Notes: generated by a model not told the origin, from the letters alone. A DNA stretch of 64,000 nt from Shinella zoogloeoides (GCF_022682305.1 NZ_CP093531.1:1-64000), one strand, 5' to 3'; positions 8,751-18,420 are shown, counted from the first letter of the stretch. Numbers and translations are program-made.

Positions 8751-9233
8751 TCAGGCCGCATGGCGATAGACGCCGAGACTATCCAGCGTTTCCGCGAGCA
8801 TGTCTTCGTAGTCCTCCCTGATGTCGGGCTTCTCGCCGAAATCATCGAGTTCGCGAAGGCGGAACGAAAGCATCATGAGATTGGTGCGCAGCGTCACCTC
8901 GTCATGGAGAAGCCGCGCCTTCACGGCGGCCCCGGTCCAGCCCTCCATCCCGCCAAGAAGAACGATGTCGCGAATGAAAGGGGAGGGCGAGACGCGGTCG
9001 AACTCGTCCTGGTCACCGAGGATGAACCGGCGGTGAGAGAGCGACAGGGCAGGGCGACGATATGTCCGCGAATCCAGCTCTCCGGCGTGGAGGCCGTCGA
9101 CGAAGTCCTCGACGGCCTTCTCAACCGTTTTCATGACGTCGATTGCATATATCGCATCTCTCAGGCTGGGTTTCCCCTTGGCGGACAAGACAAGTTTTAC
9201 CGTCGTGCCTTCTTTTGATTGGTGGGCGTACAT
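8751..9233 (-). CDS. Hypothetical protein
   Basis: 160 residues starting at an ATG (9233) preceded by an excellent ribosome site, AGGAGAAGCGC. I use this rather than an upstream in-frame ATG. The protein looks soluble, mixed alpha/beta at the start (TVKLVLSAKGKPSLRDAI) and helical and acidic at the end. No family recognised. It is convergent with the VUT remnant, 30 bases away. Confidence 0.65.
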   Translation of the reverse strand: MYAHQSKEGTTVKLVLSAKGKPSLRDAIYAIDVMKTVEKAVEDFVDGLHAGELDSRTYRRPALSLSHRRFILGDQDEFDRVSPSPFIRDIVLLGGMEGWTGAAVKARLLHDEVTLRTNLMMLSFRLRELDDFGEKPDIREDYEDMLAETLDSLGVYRHAA

Positions 9234-9420
9234 GCGCTTCTCCTGGTGCAAAATATAATTCAACAAAGAAAGTGTTCCGCTAATTTCCATCATCGGCAAG
9301 AGGAAAAAGCATTGCTGTAAACAAAAATTTCAAAATAATATTATTACATTTCCGTCGCGGCGATCGTTTCATTGCTGATCCGTGAACTGCACCCAGGCCG
9401 CCACACACAAGCAAGCGGCC

Positions 9421-9451
9421 GTTATACTAAAAAGTTCCATTCCAGTATAAC
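9421..9451. promoter_or_regulatory. Inverted repeat, possible operator
   Basis: GTTATACT / AGTATAAC arms, 8 bp each, around a 15-base spacer. AT-rich palindromic half-sites like these suit a dimeric regulator, but no regulator gene is adjacent, so the role is a guess. Confidence 0.35.
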
Positions 9452-9492
9452 TCGCGGCTTCCTCCTCGCCTGCGACAATCGGGACAGACGAG

Positions 9493-9535
9493 AAGGATGA
9501 AGCCGGCTAGACAATGTCCGACCGGCTTCATCCTT
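9493..9535 (-). terminator. Long terminator-like hairpin
   Basis: AAGGATGAAGCCGG (9493-9506) pairs perfectly with CCGGCTTCATCCTT (9522-9535), a 14-bp stem. It lies just 3' of the minus-strand gene that ends at 9558 and is a plausible terminator for it. Confidence 0.6.
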
Positions 9536-9557
9536 GTTCAAGGCCGTGACTGCGGCA

Positions 9558-10121
9558 TCAGCCGACCTTGAATTGGCTTTCGACAGCGCCGCGCAGGCGC
9601 GCCTCGTCGTCCCAACGTCGACGATCCGGCGACGATCTCGGCGACCTCGCATCAATCGGGTTCGGCTGATGCACCCCGATTATAGGGACCCCGTGAATAC
9701 CGTGCTGCTTGCCCAGGCAGAATTTGCGGATCGCCGGCTCGCTTGCCCTGGACAGGGCATTGAGCTCATCTTCGCCCATGGTCAGCAGAAAGGCCATTGC
9801 ACCGGTATCGACACCCCGAAGGTTCATCGTGGCCCGTTCGGCTTTCGGCGCGGCGCAGAATTTTCGGACGGTGGCGACGATATCCCGTCCGAGAACCTCC
9901 ACGGCCGCGGCCTGGCGTGCCTTCCTGAACTCGTCAACGACGTCCGCCCGTGTTAAGTTCGGCTCATAGGCAGGCAGCGGCGATCCGCCGCCGAACAGCA
10001 GGGAAAACGGCCAGCGGACGATGTCGTCCAACCATTTCCCCGCCGACGGCAAGGAGTTCCACGCTCCCTTCCCGATCGTACCAACGAACCTCGCTATCGC
10101 AGCAGCCATCCTCAAAAGCAT
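9558..10121 (-). CDS. Hypothetical protein
   Basis: 187 residues from the ATG at 10121, chosen because AAGGGAG lies just upstream. The first ~50 residues include an amphipathic or weakly hydrophobic stretch (LLRMAAAIARFVGTIGKGAW, WPFSLLFGGG) that could associate with the membrane. A soluble helical part follows (ADVVDEFRKARQAAAVEVL, AMAFLLTMGEDEL). The C-terminus is rich in Arg and Asp. No family recognised. A 14-bp-stem hairpin follows the stop. Confidence 0.6.
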   Translation of the reverse strand: MLLRMAAAIARFVGTIGKGAWNSLPSAGKWLDDIVRWPFSLLFGGGSPLPAYEPNLTRADVVDEFRKARQAAAVEVLGRDIVATVRKFCAAPKAERATMNLRGVDTGAMAFLLTMGEDELNALSRASEPAIRKFCLGKQHGIHGVPIIGVHQPNPIDARSPRSSPDRRRWDDEARLRGAVESQFKVG

Positions 10122-10239
10122 AACAGTCTCCCTTGCGTTACAAGCAGACTGTCGCTTCACCGGCCGCAACCGACAAATCCGCGCTCGGGCTTTTGCCGGC
10201 AAGCCGGGAGAACGAGGGGGAAGCAGAGGACAGCGATGG

Positions 10240-10599
10240 CTACGCCGCCGCCTGTGGCTTCCATCTGATCCTTGCGATCAGCTCATCCGTCGCCGGAAGC
10301 CGGCGACCGGTTGTGTTGTATCCGCAATTGTAATCACCCCACGAAGCACCGTCCGAGGAATTATGCGTGACCGACCAGAGATATCCGTCGGTGGTCAGAA
10401 GGATTTTTCGGGTATAGCCGACGGCGTCATGATGAAGGTCCTCCCACAAGATTTCTCCCTCCGGTTCCCGACCGAGCTGCGGCAGGTCCGCGGATTTCTC
10501 GACTTCGGCGATGGCCGCCGCGCGACTCCGATATCCCTGCTGCCGCACAGCCGGAGCAGCCTCGCTTGATCGAAAACGCGGATATTTTTCTTCTGGCAC
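10240..10599 (-). CDS. Hypothetical protein, start uncertain
   Basis: The frame encodes a plausible soluble C-terminal domain (ILWEDLHHDAVGYTRKILL, then DGYLWSVTHNSSDGASWGDYN). I place the start at a GTG (10599) giving 119 residues, but no strong ribosome site is seen and the frame stays open to 10704. No family recognised. The small gap to its neighbour (9558-10121, same strand) and similar base composition favour a real gene. Confidence 0.35.
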   Translation of the reverse strand: MPEEKYPRFRSSEAAPAVRQQGYRSRAAAIAEVEKSADLPQLGREPEGEILWEDLHHDAVGYTRKILLTTDGYLWSVTHNSSDGASWGDYNCGYNTTGRRLPATDELIARIRWKPQAAA

Positions 10600-11005
10600 T
10601 CGCGCGTTATGGCGACCGTTCCTTCGGTTTGTTGCAAGTAAGAAGGTCAGCCGGCACCCACTACCTAAGAACAATCGAAGTCGGATCAAGATACTCAAGG
10701 TCAACAGCAGGAAAATAGTTTTTGAGGTATGTGCTCAAAAAACAATTCACCATAACGTCACAACAAAAAACACACCGGCGTTTGAAAAAAGTTGGATACT
10801 CACTCTCTTCTCGGACACCCTCATGAACATCCCGGATTTTCAACATGTCGGCGCGCAAGAAAAACCAGATTAAGTCGCCGACTCTCGCCGAAACCCAAGT
10901 ACTTTCGTCAAAATTCGACATCTCGAACGTCTGCAGCCGCTTGACGTGGATTGCGAGCCACGACAGCTTTTTCATATCGAACACGATGGACGAAAGGAAA
11001 ACCGA
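10600..11005. other. Gene-free stretch
   Basis: Contains an AT-rich part (about 10690-10800) that may hold promoters for the divergent neighbours. The sequence just before 11006 (CGAAAGGAAAACCGA) is the ribosome site of the next gene. A long minus-strand frame here is a shadow of the plus-strand gene downstream. Confidence 0.4.
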
Positions 11006-11506
11006 ATGAGCCGCAAGATTCCCGGCATCGACAGCATCTACCGCATGGAGCGCGCAGCTCTGAGCAGTCCGATCCCCGAAATGACCGAGGGCCTGATCGC
11101 GAAACATATCACGCCGGTGACCGAACCCGGCATTCTGCGGATGCACTATCCCAAGACCAGGACCTCGGAAAGCGATGTAGTCGCGTGCATGAGACATGCC
11201 TGCCGCGCCTACACCAGGACTATCGGCTCGGTTCTGGTCGTCACGGATCATCTCGAGACCCTCGCGTTCGGCACGGCGGAGGATCTCGGTCTCGACCTGG
11301 ACACGCGTGAGATGCAACCGGCCCTCAAAGCGCTCATCAACAGCATTGATCCGGATCATCTCGCGACAACGAGAGCAGCAAGGAATGCCGAGGGGTCCAG
11401 CAAGGTGGAATACCCCATCTATGCAATGCCTGCTTACCCCTACGCCGCTCAGGACGGGAAGCTGGTTGCAACATATGGCACTTATCTGGCCAGCTTCCGG
11501 CTATGA
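11006..11506 (+). CDS. Hypothetical protein
   Basis: 166 residues from an ATG preceded by GAAAGGAAAACCGA. It looks soluble, with a helix around residues 50-70 (VVACMRHACRAYTRTIGSVLVV) and a Tyr/Pro-rich C-terminal segment (EYPIYAMPAYPYAAQDGKL). No membrane segment, signal peptide or known motif. It is the last orphan gene before the IS21 insertion. Confidence 0.6.
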   Translation: MSRKIPGIDSIYRMERAALSSPIPEMTEGLIAKHITPVTEPGILRMHYPKTRTSESDVVACMRHACRAYTRTIGSVLVVTDHLETLAFGTAEDLGLDLDTREMQPALKALINSIDPDHLATTRAARNAEGSSKVEYPIYAMPAYPYAAQDGKLVATYGTYLASFRL

Positions 11507-11681
11507 GGTCGCGTCGAACACCCCGCCCCGTAGAATGTCCGCCACTCGCGCGGGATTTTCCCCAGTCGCCAGTCCATCTGAACCGCACATGGGGAACCTG
11601 CCGGGTGGGGCACGCCAACCGGCGGACCAACAGAACACAGCCTCTCGAAGGCTCCAACTCCGAATTAAGGAACTCAGAAAT

Positions 11682-11770
11682 ATGGCTGAAGCAATGACAC
11701 CCGCGTTGTACAAGCGCGGTGCTGAATCGCAGGGGAACCAATTAATCATCGACCTGCCGAAAGCCAGAGT
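11682..11770 (+). pseudogene. Possible gene start cut off by IS21
   Basis: An ATG at 11682 follows AAGGAACTCAGAAAT and opens a frame of about 29 host-encoded codons (MAEAMTPALYKRGAE...). It then enters the left end of the IS21 element and stops inside it at 11813. It may be the first codons of a gene destroyed by the insertion. Too short to assign. Confidence 0.25.
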
Positions 11771-11891
11771 GAGAGCGGCGGTGCAAAAGTCGGCCACGGT
11801 AGCGGCGGCATAATGCTGCTGCGGGCGGAGTAAAAACCGGCCACCTATCTTCCTTCTGCAATGATCGCAGGAGGGACAGGGGATCTACACC

Positions 11892-13388
11892 GTGGAACTA
11901 TATCTGAAGGTTCGTCTGGCTGTTTCGGAAGGGATGACGCAGCGTCAGGCGGCGAAGCATTTCAACATATCGCGCGACAGCGTGGCGAAGATGGTGTCGT
12001 ATTCGACGCCACCCGGTTACCAGCGGCGATCACCGATCCGGCGCCCGAAGCTGGATGCGTTTGTTTCGACGATCGAGCATTGGCTCGACGAGGACCTGAA
12101 GGTGCCGCGCAAGCAGCGCCATACCGCCAGGCGGGTATTTGACCGCCTGCGCGACGAGTGCGGGTTCACCGGCGGCTACACGATCATCAAGGACTACATG
12201 CGCGAGCGGGATCAGCGCCGGCAGGAAGTGTTCGTGCCACTTGCCCATCCGCCGGGCCACGCGCAGGCCGATTTCGGCGAGGCGATGGTGGTGATCGGTG
12301 GTATAGAGCAGAAGGCCCGCTTCTTCGTGCTGGATCTTCCGCATAGTGATGGCTGCTATGTTCGGGCCTATCCGGCGGCGGTGGCCGAGGCCTGGGTGGA
12401 CGGTCACATCCATGCATTCGCCTTCTTCGGGGGCGTGCCGCAATCGATCGTCTATGACAACGATCGCTGCCTTGTTGCCAAGATCCTGCCCGACGGCACC
12501 CGCAAGCGGGCGGCGTTGTTCAGCGGCTTCCTGTCCCACTACCTGATCCGCGATCGATATGGCCGTCCCGGAAAGGGCAATGACAAAGGGAATGTCGAGG
12601 GCCTTGTGGGCTACGCCCGGCGCAACTTCATGGTGCCGATCCCGCAGTTTGCGACATGGGATGCGTTCAACGCCTTTCTGGAGGAGCAGTGCCGCAAACG
12701 CCAGCGCGACAGGCTGCGCGGCGAGAGCGAGACGATCGGCGAGCGCCTGCAGCGGGATTTGGCGGCCATGCGTCCATTGCCGGCATCACCCTTCGATGCC
12801 TGCGATCAGGCCAGCACAAGCGTAACGGCCCAGTCTCTGGTGCGCTACAAGACCAACGACTATTCCGTGCCGGTCGCCTACGGTCATCAGGACGTCTGGG
12901 TGCGGGGCTATGTCGACGAGGTGGTGATCGGCTGCCGTGGCGAGATCATTGCTCGCCATCCGCGGTGCTGGGATCGGGAAGACGTCGTCTTCGACCCTAT
13001 CCACTACCTGCCGCTGATCGAGCAGAAGATCAATTCCCTGGATCAGGCCGCCCCTCTGCAAGGCTGGGACCTGCCGGAAGAGTTCGCTACGCTGCGCCGG
13101 CTGATGGAAGGCCGCATGGCCAGGCATGGTCGGCGGGAATACGTTCAGGTTCTGCGCCTGATGGAGAGCTTCGAGCTCGCCGACCTGCATGCGGCGGTGA
13201 AGCAGGCAATCCAGCTCGGCGCAATCGGATTCGATGCCGTCAAGCATCTGATCCTGTGCCGGGTCGAGCGCCGGCCGCCGCGGCTGGACCTGGCGATCTA
13301 TCCCTACCTGCCGAGAACGACGGTCGAGAAGACCTCGGCGAAGGCATATATGCGCCTTCTGTCGTCTGATGCGGGAGAAGCGGCATGA
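11892..13388 (+). CDS. istA: IS21 transposase IstA
   Basis: 498 residues from a GTG preceded by GGAGGGACAGGGG. The N-terminal MELYLKVRLAVSEGMTQRQA region is a typical IS21 helix-turn-helix (AAKHFNISRDSVAKM). The DDE core follows (GHAQADFGEA with the first Asp, VYDNDR with the second, KGNDKGNVEG with Glu in the expected region). A C-terminal beta-barrel part follows (KTNDYSVPVAYGHQDVWVRGY). Length is normal for IstA and no frameshift is visible. The stop overlaps the istB start. Confidence 0.93.
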   Translation: MELYLKVRLAVSEGMTQRQAAKHFNISRDSVAKMVSYSTPPGYQRRSPIRRPKLDAFVSTIEHWLDEDLKVPRKQRHTARRVFDRLRDECGFTGGYTIIKDYMRERDQRRQEVFVPLAHPPGHAQADFGEAMVVIGGIEQKARFFVLDLPHSDGCYVRAYPAAVAEAWVDGHIHAFAFFGGVPQSIVYDNDRCLVAKILPDGTRKRAALFSGFLSHYLIRDRYGRPGKGNDKGNVEGLVGYARRNFMVPIPQFATWDAFNAFLEEQCRKRQRDRLRGESETIGERLQRDLAAMRPLPASPFDACDQASTSVTAQSLVRYKTNDYSVPVAYGHQDVWVRGYVDEVVIGCRGEIIARHPRCWDREDVVFDPIHYLPLIEQKINSLDQAAPLQGWDLPEEFATLRRLMEGRMARHGRREYVQVLRLMESFELADLHAAVKQAIQLGAIGFDAVKHLILCRVERRPPRLDLAIYPYLPRTTVEKTSAKAYMRLLSSDAGEAA

Positions 13389-14143
13389 GCACCGAAGCAC
13401 CCGACATCCTACTCGCCCATTATCTCAAAGCCCTGAAGCTGCCGACCTTCCAGCGCGAGCACCAGAAGCTGGCCCGGTTATGCGCCACCGAGGGCATCGA
13501 CCACATCGACTACCTGTTCCGGCTTGCCGAACGGGAGATGATCGAACGCGATCGCCGCAAGGTCGAACGCCGGATCAAGGCGGCCAAATTCCCGGTCGTC
13601 AAAAGCCTCGACAGCTTCGACTTCACAGCCATCCCCAAGCTGAACAAGATGCAAGTGCTGGAGCTGGCACGTTGCGAGTGGATCGACCGCCGCGAGAACG
13701 TGATCGCTCTCGGACCCAGCGGCACGGGCAAGACGCATGTCGCACTCGGCCTCGGACTGGCTGCCTGCCAGAAGGGGCTGTCCGTCGGCTTCACCACGGC
13801 CGCCGCCCTGGTCAGTGAGATGATGGAGGCGCGTGACGAGCGGCGTCTGCTCCGTTTCCAAAAGCAGATGGCAGCCTACAAGCTGCTGATCATCGACGAA
13901 CTGGGCTTTGTGCCGCTGTCGAAGACCGGAGCGGAGTTGCTGTTCGAGCTTATCTCCCAGCGCTACGAGCGCGGCGCCACTCTGATCACCAGCAATCTTC
14001 CGTTTGACGAATGGACAGAAACTCTGGGGTCCGAGCGTCTGACCGGCGCCCTGCTCGATCGCATCACCCACCACGTCAACATCCTCGAGATGAACGGCGA
14101 CAGCTACCGTCTCGCCCAAAGCCGCGCCCGAAAGGCCGGCTGA
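13385..14143 (+). CDS. istB: IS21 helper ATPase IstB
   Basis: 252 residues, a DnaC/DnaA-type AAA+ ATPase that assists IstA in target handling. Visible are Walker A GPSGTGKTH (~residues 113-121), Walker B LLIIDELGF, and the sensor-type TLITSNLPF and ERLTGALLDRITHH motifs. It overlaps istA by four bases (ATGA), the standard IS21 arrangement, so translation is likely coupled. Intact by length and motifs. Confidence 0.93.
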   Translation: MSTEAPDILLAHYLKALKLPTFQREHQKLARLCATEGIDHIDYLFRLAEREMIERDRRKVERRIKAAKFPVVKSLDSFDFTAIPKLNKMQVLELARCEWIDRRENVIALGPSGTGKTHVALGLGLAACQKGLSVGFTTAAALVSEMMEARDERRLLRFQKQMAAYKLLIIDELGFVPLSKTGAELLFELISQRYERGATLITSNLPFDEWTETLGSERLTGALLDRITHHVNILEMNGDSYRLAQSRARKAG

Positions 14144-14224
14144 AGCCTTCTCTGAAAATCGCCGCGCGCGCCGGAGACCCCCGCTCGGGCTACGCCCTCC
14201 CGGCGGTCTCAGGCGCGCGCCAAG

Positions 14225-17200
14225 GTGGCCGACTTTTGCTCCGCCCCGTGGCCGGTTTTTACTCCGCCGTTGACACATTTTTCGTTTCTGCGCGGGGCGT
14301 CCAGCGCCGATGAACTGTTCGCCACGGCGGCCGCGCTTGGCATCGACGCGATCGGTGTCGTTGATCGCAACAGCCTTGCCGGCATCGTGCGCGCCTGGGA
14401 AGCTGCCAAAGCCACCGGCGTTCGGCTCGTCGTCGGATGCCGGCTCGACCTGACGGACGGCATGTCGATCCTCGTCTATCCCATGGATCGCTCGGCCTAT
14501 TCGCGGCTGACGCGGCTGCTGTCGCTCGGCAAAAGCCACGGCGGCAAGGGAAACTGCCTGATCGATTTTACTGATGTGGCCGAGCACGCGGCTGGCATGA
14601 TCGGAGTGCTAGTCCCGGATGAAGCCGACGAGACCTGCGCCGTCCAGCTTCGCAAGATGGGTGAGTTGTTCGGCGATCGCGCCTATGTGAGCCTCTGCCT
14701 GCGCCGCCGGCCGAACGACCGGATGCGCCTGCACGGCATCGCAGCCATGGCCGCCCGCTTCAAGGTTCGCACCGTCGTCACCAACGACGTGCTGTTTCAT
14801 GGGCCGAGCCGCCGGCAGCTGCAGGACGTCGTGACCTGCATCCGGACGCGAACGACCATCGATGAGGTCGGTTTCGACCGTGAGCGTCATGCCGACCGCT
14901 TTCTCAAGGCGCCTGAGGAAATGCACCGGCTGTTTGCCGAATACCCGGAAGCTCTGGCGCGCAGTCTCGAAATCGTCGAACGCTGCAAGTTCGACTTGAA
15001 GGAGCTGCAATACCAGTATCCGGAAGAGGCGATCGTCCCCGGTCTCGATCCGCAGCAGTCGCTGGTCAAGTTCACCTGGGAGGGAGCCGCCAATCGCTAT
15101 CCCGAGGGCGTGCCTGACAAGGTCCAAAAATCCTTGCGCGACGAGCTGGAGCTGATCCGGGTCATGAACTATGCGCCCTATTTTCTGACGGTGTTCTCGA
15201 TCGTCCGGTTCGCCCGGTCGAAGGGGATTCTTTGCCAGGGCAGGGGCTCCGCCGCCAACTCGGCCGTCTGCTATTGTCTCGGCGTCACCTCCATCGACCC
15301 TGATACCAACGACCTGCTGTTCGAACGCTTTATTAGCCAGGAGCGGGACGAGCCGCCGGACATCGACGTCGATTTTGAGCATGAGAGGAGGGAGGAGGTC
15401 ATCCAGTGGATCTACAACACCTACGGTCGCAGCAAGGCCGCGCTTTGTTCGACGGTAACGCGATACAGGGCCAAGGGGGCGCTGCGTGATGTTGGCAAGG
15501 CGCTCGGTCTGCCGGAAGACATGATCGGCCAGCTATCGTCGGGCGTCTGGGGCTGGTCGGAAGGGGTCTCGGAACGGCAGATCCGGGAGAACAATCTCAA
15601 CGCGGCCGACTACCGGCTGAAGCTGACGCTGGAACTGGCGCAGCAGCTGATGGGCGCGCCGCGCCATCTCGGCCAGCATCCCGGTGGCTTCGTCCTGACC
15701 AATGACCGGCTCGACGATCTCGTGCCGATCGAACCGGCGCGCATGGACGATCGCCAGGTCATCGAATGGGACAAGGACGATATACAGGCGCTGAAATTCA
15801 TGAAGGTCGACGTGTTGGCATTGGGCATGCTGACCTGCATGGCCAAGGCCTTCGCCCTGATGGCCGGGCACAAGGGTGATGTCCGCGACCTCGCCTCGAT
15901 CCCAGCCGAGGATCCGCGCACCTATGCCATGATCCGCAAGGCCGACACGCTCGGCACCTTCCAGATCGAAAGCCGGGCGCAGATGTCGATGCTGCCGCGC
16001 CTGAAACCCCGCACATTTTACGACCTGGTCGTGCAGGTGGCTATTGTCAGGCCCGGACCGATCCAGGGCGACATGGTGCATCCCTATCTCCGCCGGCGCG
16101 AAGGCAAGGAGCCGGTCGTCTATCCGACACCCGAACTGGAGGCGGTGCTCTCGAAAACCCTCGGTGTCCCTTTGTTCCAAGAGTCGGCCATGAAAGTCGC
16201 CATGGTCTGCGCCGGGTTTACCGGCGGGGAGGCGGACCAGTTGCGGAAATCCATGGCGACGTTCAAGTTCTCCGGCGGCGTCTCGAAGTTCAAGGACAAG
16301 CTGATCGCCGGCATGGTCAAGAACGGATATTCGGCCGAGTTCGCCGAGCAGACGTTTTCGCAATTGGAAGGGTTCGGCAGCTACGGCTTTCCCGAAAGCC
16401 ACGCCGCCAGCTTTGCCCTCATTGCCTATGCGTCGAGCTGGGTCAAATGCCATCACCCGGACGCCTTTTGCGCGGCCTTGCTAAACTCGCAGCCGATGGG
16501 ATTTTACGCGCCGGCCCAGATCGTGAGGGATGCCGCCCAGCACGGTGTCGAGATCAGGCCGGTTTGCGTCAACGCCTCGCGCTGGGACTGCACGCTCGAG
16601 CAAGTCGATGGGAGCCGTCATTGCGCGGTCCGCCTCGGCTTGCGCATGGTGAAGGGGCTCTCGACGGTGGATGCCGCCCGCATCGTCGCGGCGCGCGCCG
16701 AAGACCCCTTCGCCTCCGCCGACGATCTCTGGCGGCGGTCCGGCGTGCCGACGGCCGCGCTGGTGAAACTGGCCGAGGCCGATGCGTTCCTACCGTCACT
16801 GCAGCTCCAACGCCGTGATGCGCTATGGGCGATCAAGGCGCTGCGCGACGAGCCGCTTGAGCTTTGGGCCGCGACCGCCGAGCGGGAGGCGCGCCAAGTC
16901 TCGGAAGTGCAGGAGCCCTCGGTCGCCTTGCCCTCGATGAGGGCAGGGCACGAGGTCGTCGAAGATTACGCCCACACCGGCCTCACCCTCCGCCAGCACC
17001 CGATCGCCTTCCTCCGCAAAGACCTTCGCCAGAAGGGGATGGTGACATGCGCCGAAGCGATGGCCGAGCGCGACGGCCGCTGGCTGATGACCGGCGGCCT
17101 GGTGCTGGTGCGCCAGCGGCCGGGCTCAGCCAAGGGCGTGATGTTTCTCACCCTCGAAGATGAGACCGGGATCGTCAACGCGGTGGTCTGGCCGACACTG

Positions 17201-17506
17201 TTCGAGCGCCAGCGCCGCGTTCTTCTCTCCGCATCGATGATGGCGATCAACGGCAAGATCCAACGGGAAGGGGACGTCGTTCATCTCGTCGCGCAGCGGC
17301 TGTTTGACCTGTCGGACGATCTCGGCCGGCTGGGCGAGCGGGATGAACGATTTCCCTTGCCGCATGGCCGGGGCGACGAATTCGCGCGCGGCAATGGCGC
17401 ACCGGATTCGCGCGAGCGGCCGAAGGCGGCGGCGCCCGCGCGCGACATCTATGTTCCCGACCTCTTAATAGATCGATTGAAGGTCAAGAGCCGGAATTTT
17501 CATTAG
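14225..17506 (+). CDS. dnaE2: Error-prone DNA polymerase DnaE2, 5' end replaced by IS21 end
   Basis: A C-family polymerase of the translesion type, normally part of the SOS imuA-imuB-dnaE2 cassette. About 1,075 native residues remain. The PHP-like start is visible from [11 protein letters not shown], the catalytic Asp cluster at [15 protein letters not shown] (~residues 380-394), and the terminal [12 protein letters not shown] motif. The first ten or so codons of the family (including the usual YAEL strand) are missing. The frame continues upstream into the IS21 end, where a GTG at 14225 could start a hybrid protein with a 17-residue IS-derived leader ([16 protein letters not shown]). No imuA or imuB lies upstream. 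Whether it is expressed is open: TTGACA at 14270-14275 points into the gene, but no good -10 follows. Confidence 0.85.
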   Translation: MADFCSAPWPVFTPPLTHFSFLRGASSADELFATAAALGIDAIGVVDRNSLAGIVRAWEAAKATGVRLVVGCRLDLTDGMSILVYPMDRSAYSRLTRLLSLGKSHGGKGNCLIDFTDVAEHAAGMIGVLVPDEADETCAVQLRKMGELFGDRAYVSLCLRRRPNDRMRLHGIAAMAARFKVRTVVTNDVLFHGPSRRQLQDVVTCIRTRTTIDEVGFDRERHADRFLKAPEEMHRLFAEYPEALARSLEIVERCKFDLKELQYQYPEEAIVPGLDPQQSLVKFTWEGAANRYPEGVPDKVQKSLRDELELIRVMNYAPYFLTVFSIVRFARSKGILCQGRGSAANSAVCYCLGVTSIDPDTNDLLFERFISQERDEPPDIDVDFEHERREEVIQWIYNTYGRSKAALCSTVTRYRAKGALRDVGKALGLPEDMIGQLSSGVWGWSEGVSERQIRENNLNAADYRLKLTLELAQQLMGAPRHLGQHPGGFVLTNDRLDDLVPIEPARMDDRQVIEWDKDDIQALKFMKVDVLALGMLTCMAKAFALMAGHKGDVRDLASIPAEDPRTYAMIRKADTLGTFQIESRAQMSMLPRLKPRTFYDLVVQVAIVRPGPIQGDMVHPYLRRREGKEPVVYPTPELEAVLSKTLGVPLFQESAMKVAMVCAGFTGGEADQLRKSMATFKFSGGVSKFKDKLIAGMVKNGYSAEFAEQTFSQLEGFGSYGFPESHAASFALIAYASSWVKCHHPDAFCAALLNSQPMGFYAPAQIVRDAAQHGVEIRPVCVNASRWDCTLEQVDGSRHCAVRLGLRMVKGLSTVDAARIVAARAEDPFASADDLWRRSGVPTAALVKLAEADAFLPSLQLQRRDALWAIKALRDEPLELWAATAEREARQVSEVQEPSVALPSMRAGHEVVEDYAHTGLTLRQHPIAFLRKDLRQKGMVTCAEAMAERDGRWLMTGGLVLVRQRPGSAKGVMFLTLEDETGIVNAVVWPTLFERQRRVLLSASMMAINGKIQREGDVVHLVAQRLFDLSDDLGRLGERDERFPLPHGRGDEFARGNGAPDSRERPKAAAPARDIYVPDLLIDRLKVKSRNFH

Positions 17507-17586
17507 TTGCCACCTCGAGCCGACCATGGCGGATCGAATCGAGCGCAGTTGTAGCGGATGCCGAGGAGCCTTGTAGATCTTACCTA

Positions 17587-17967
17587 CTAGGCAGCGACGT
17601 CTCCAATCAAAGACCCAGCAGGAATATTCCATTCCTTGCTGAGCTTTCGAATCTGTTCGAGATTGATTTCGCGTTTGCCGTTCAGAAGATCAGCAGCCCG
17701 CGCTTTAGAGCCGATAACGGCTACCAGATCCGCACGCGTGTAGTTGTTAGCAGCCATCACCGACTTGACCACCTCCACCGGACTCGCAGCCGGGATCGGG
17801 TAGTTTTTGCCTTCGTACTGTTCGATCAGAAGAACGAGCGCGTCAAAATGAGCCGCTTCTTCAGTGCCTTCCTCAGGTTCGTTCTCGAAATACGGCCGAA
17901 CTTCCTTTAGTGCGGCATTGTACTCGTCTTCGCTCTGAAGGGTTCGGAAAGTTTTCAAATTCAACAT
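17587..17967 (-). CDS. higA: HigA-type antitoxin (XRE-like HTH)
   Basis: 126 residues. The ATG follows a strong GAGGAGG site. The N-terminal half is acidic and helical, with an EYNAALKEVRPYFENEPEEG region typical of HigA proteins that bind and neutralise HigB. Residues ~70-118 form a helix-turn-helix (NNYTRADLVAVIGSKARAAD, then LLNGKREINLEQIRKLS). It lies 15 bases after the toxin gene in the same orientation; the toxin-first order is usual for higBA. It presumably represses the operon through the paired operators at 18315-18356. Confidence 0.85.
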   Translation of the reverse strand: MLNLKTFRTLQSEDEYNAALKEVRPYFENEPEEGTEEAAHFDALVLLIEQYEGKNYPIPAASPVEVVKSVMAANNYTRADLVAVIGSKARAADLLNGKREINLEQIRKLSKEWNIPAGSLIGDVAA

Positions 17968-17982
17968 ATCGACCTCCTCACA

Positions 17983-18294
17983 TCAGAGTTTTGCTACGTC
18001 AATCGCGTCATACTGAGCATGCGTACCGACAAACAGAACGAAAATCCGTTTCGTCCGAAATGCGACCAAACCCACAATGCGATATTTGTTGCCACCCACG
18101 TCGAAAATCACTTTGTTGCCCGCGACGATGTCGGCCGAGTTGAACGTTTTCTTCAGCTCACTGAAATTGCTCCAGCTTGCCTTTGATGCGGTCGCGTACC
18201 ATTCCGTCATCGCCGCTTCAGCCGTCTCTCTTGGCGCTCCTTTCGGCAGGTCGCTCCAGAATTTGACCAACGCGGACTTGGCGATAACGTTCAC
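17983..18294 (-). CDS. higB: HigB-type mRNA interferase toxin
   Basis: 103 residues, a RelE-superfamily ribosome-dependent RNase by family knowledge. I take the GTG at 18294 as start because AGGAG lies six bases upstream. Family features seen: an N-terminal NVIAKSALVKFW helix, a W-NFSELKKTF segment, then the basic beta-sheet core VIFDVGGNKYRIVGLV and RIFVLFVGTHAQYDAIDV near the C-terminus, where the catalytic His/Tyr region lies. First gene of the higBA unit. Confidence 0.87.
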   Translation of the reverse strand: MNVIAKSALVKFWSDLPKGAPRETAEAAMTEWYATASKASWSNFSELKKTFNSADIVAGNKVIFDVGGNKYRIVGLVAFRTKRIFVLFVGTHAQYDAIDVAKL

Positions 18295-18314
18295 GTAGGC
18301 TCCTATATATCGCG

Positions 18315-18356
18315 TTCCCAATCTGGAAACAAGCCCTAAATTCCCAATTTGGAAAC
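18315..18356 (-). promoter_or_regulatory. Paired operators upstream of higBA
   Basis: Two near-identical 16-mers, TTCCCAATCTGGAAAC (18315-18330) and TTCCCAATTTGGAAAC (18341-18356), repeat 26 bases apart just upstream of the higB start. Each contains a TTCC...AATT...GGAA dyad. The roughly two-and-a-half-turn spacing and the location fit autoregulatory HigA binding sites. Confidence 0.65.
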
Positions 18357-18420
18357 TTGCTTTGGATGGTTGTTGGCCAGCTCGTCGACGACAGCATCGA
18401 ACATCGCGTTGCCGCGCTGC

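Larger units (their letters stand above)
9234..9557. other. AT-rich intergenic stretch with two inverted repeats
   Basis: No gene seen. About 9300-9350 is AT-rich and likely holds the promoter of the minus-strand gene at 8751-9233. GTTATACT (9421-9428) and AGTATAAC (9444-9451) form an 8-bp inverted repeat around a 15-base spacer. A long hairpin at 9493-9535 follows the next gene. Confidence 0.5.
11771..14275 (+). mobile_element. Complete IS21-family element
   Basis: Carries istA and istB, overlapping by four bases. The right end reads CCGTTGACA at 14275. Inside it, two copies of a GGCGGAG(T/C)AAAA...CGGCCAC repeat lie in inverted orientation, as is usual for IS21 ends. The left end (from about 11771) has a degenerate copy of the outer repeat, CAAAAGTCGGCCAC, and then GGCGGAGTAAAAACCGGCCAC-like sequence at about 11824-11844. 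I see no target duplication; the flanks look unrelated, consistent with a rearrangement or deletion next to the element. Confidence 0.85.

Noticed and set aside
14270..14300. A complete outward promoter at the IS21 right end
   Set aside because: TTGACA is present, but no acceptable -10 element lies 16-18 bases downstream, so I do not list it as a promoter.
13478..14587. A 369-residue minus-strand frame across istB and the dnaE2 start
   Set aside because: It is a shadow of two well-supported plus-strand genes, caused by GC-rich codon use, and shows no family pattern.
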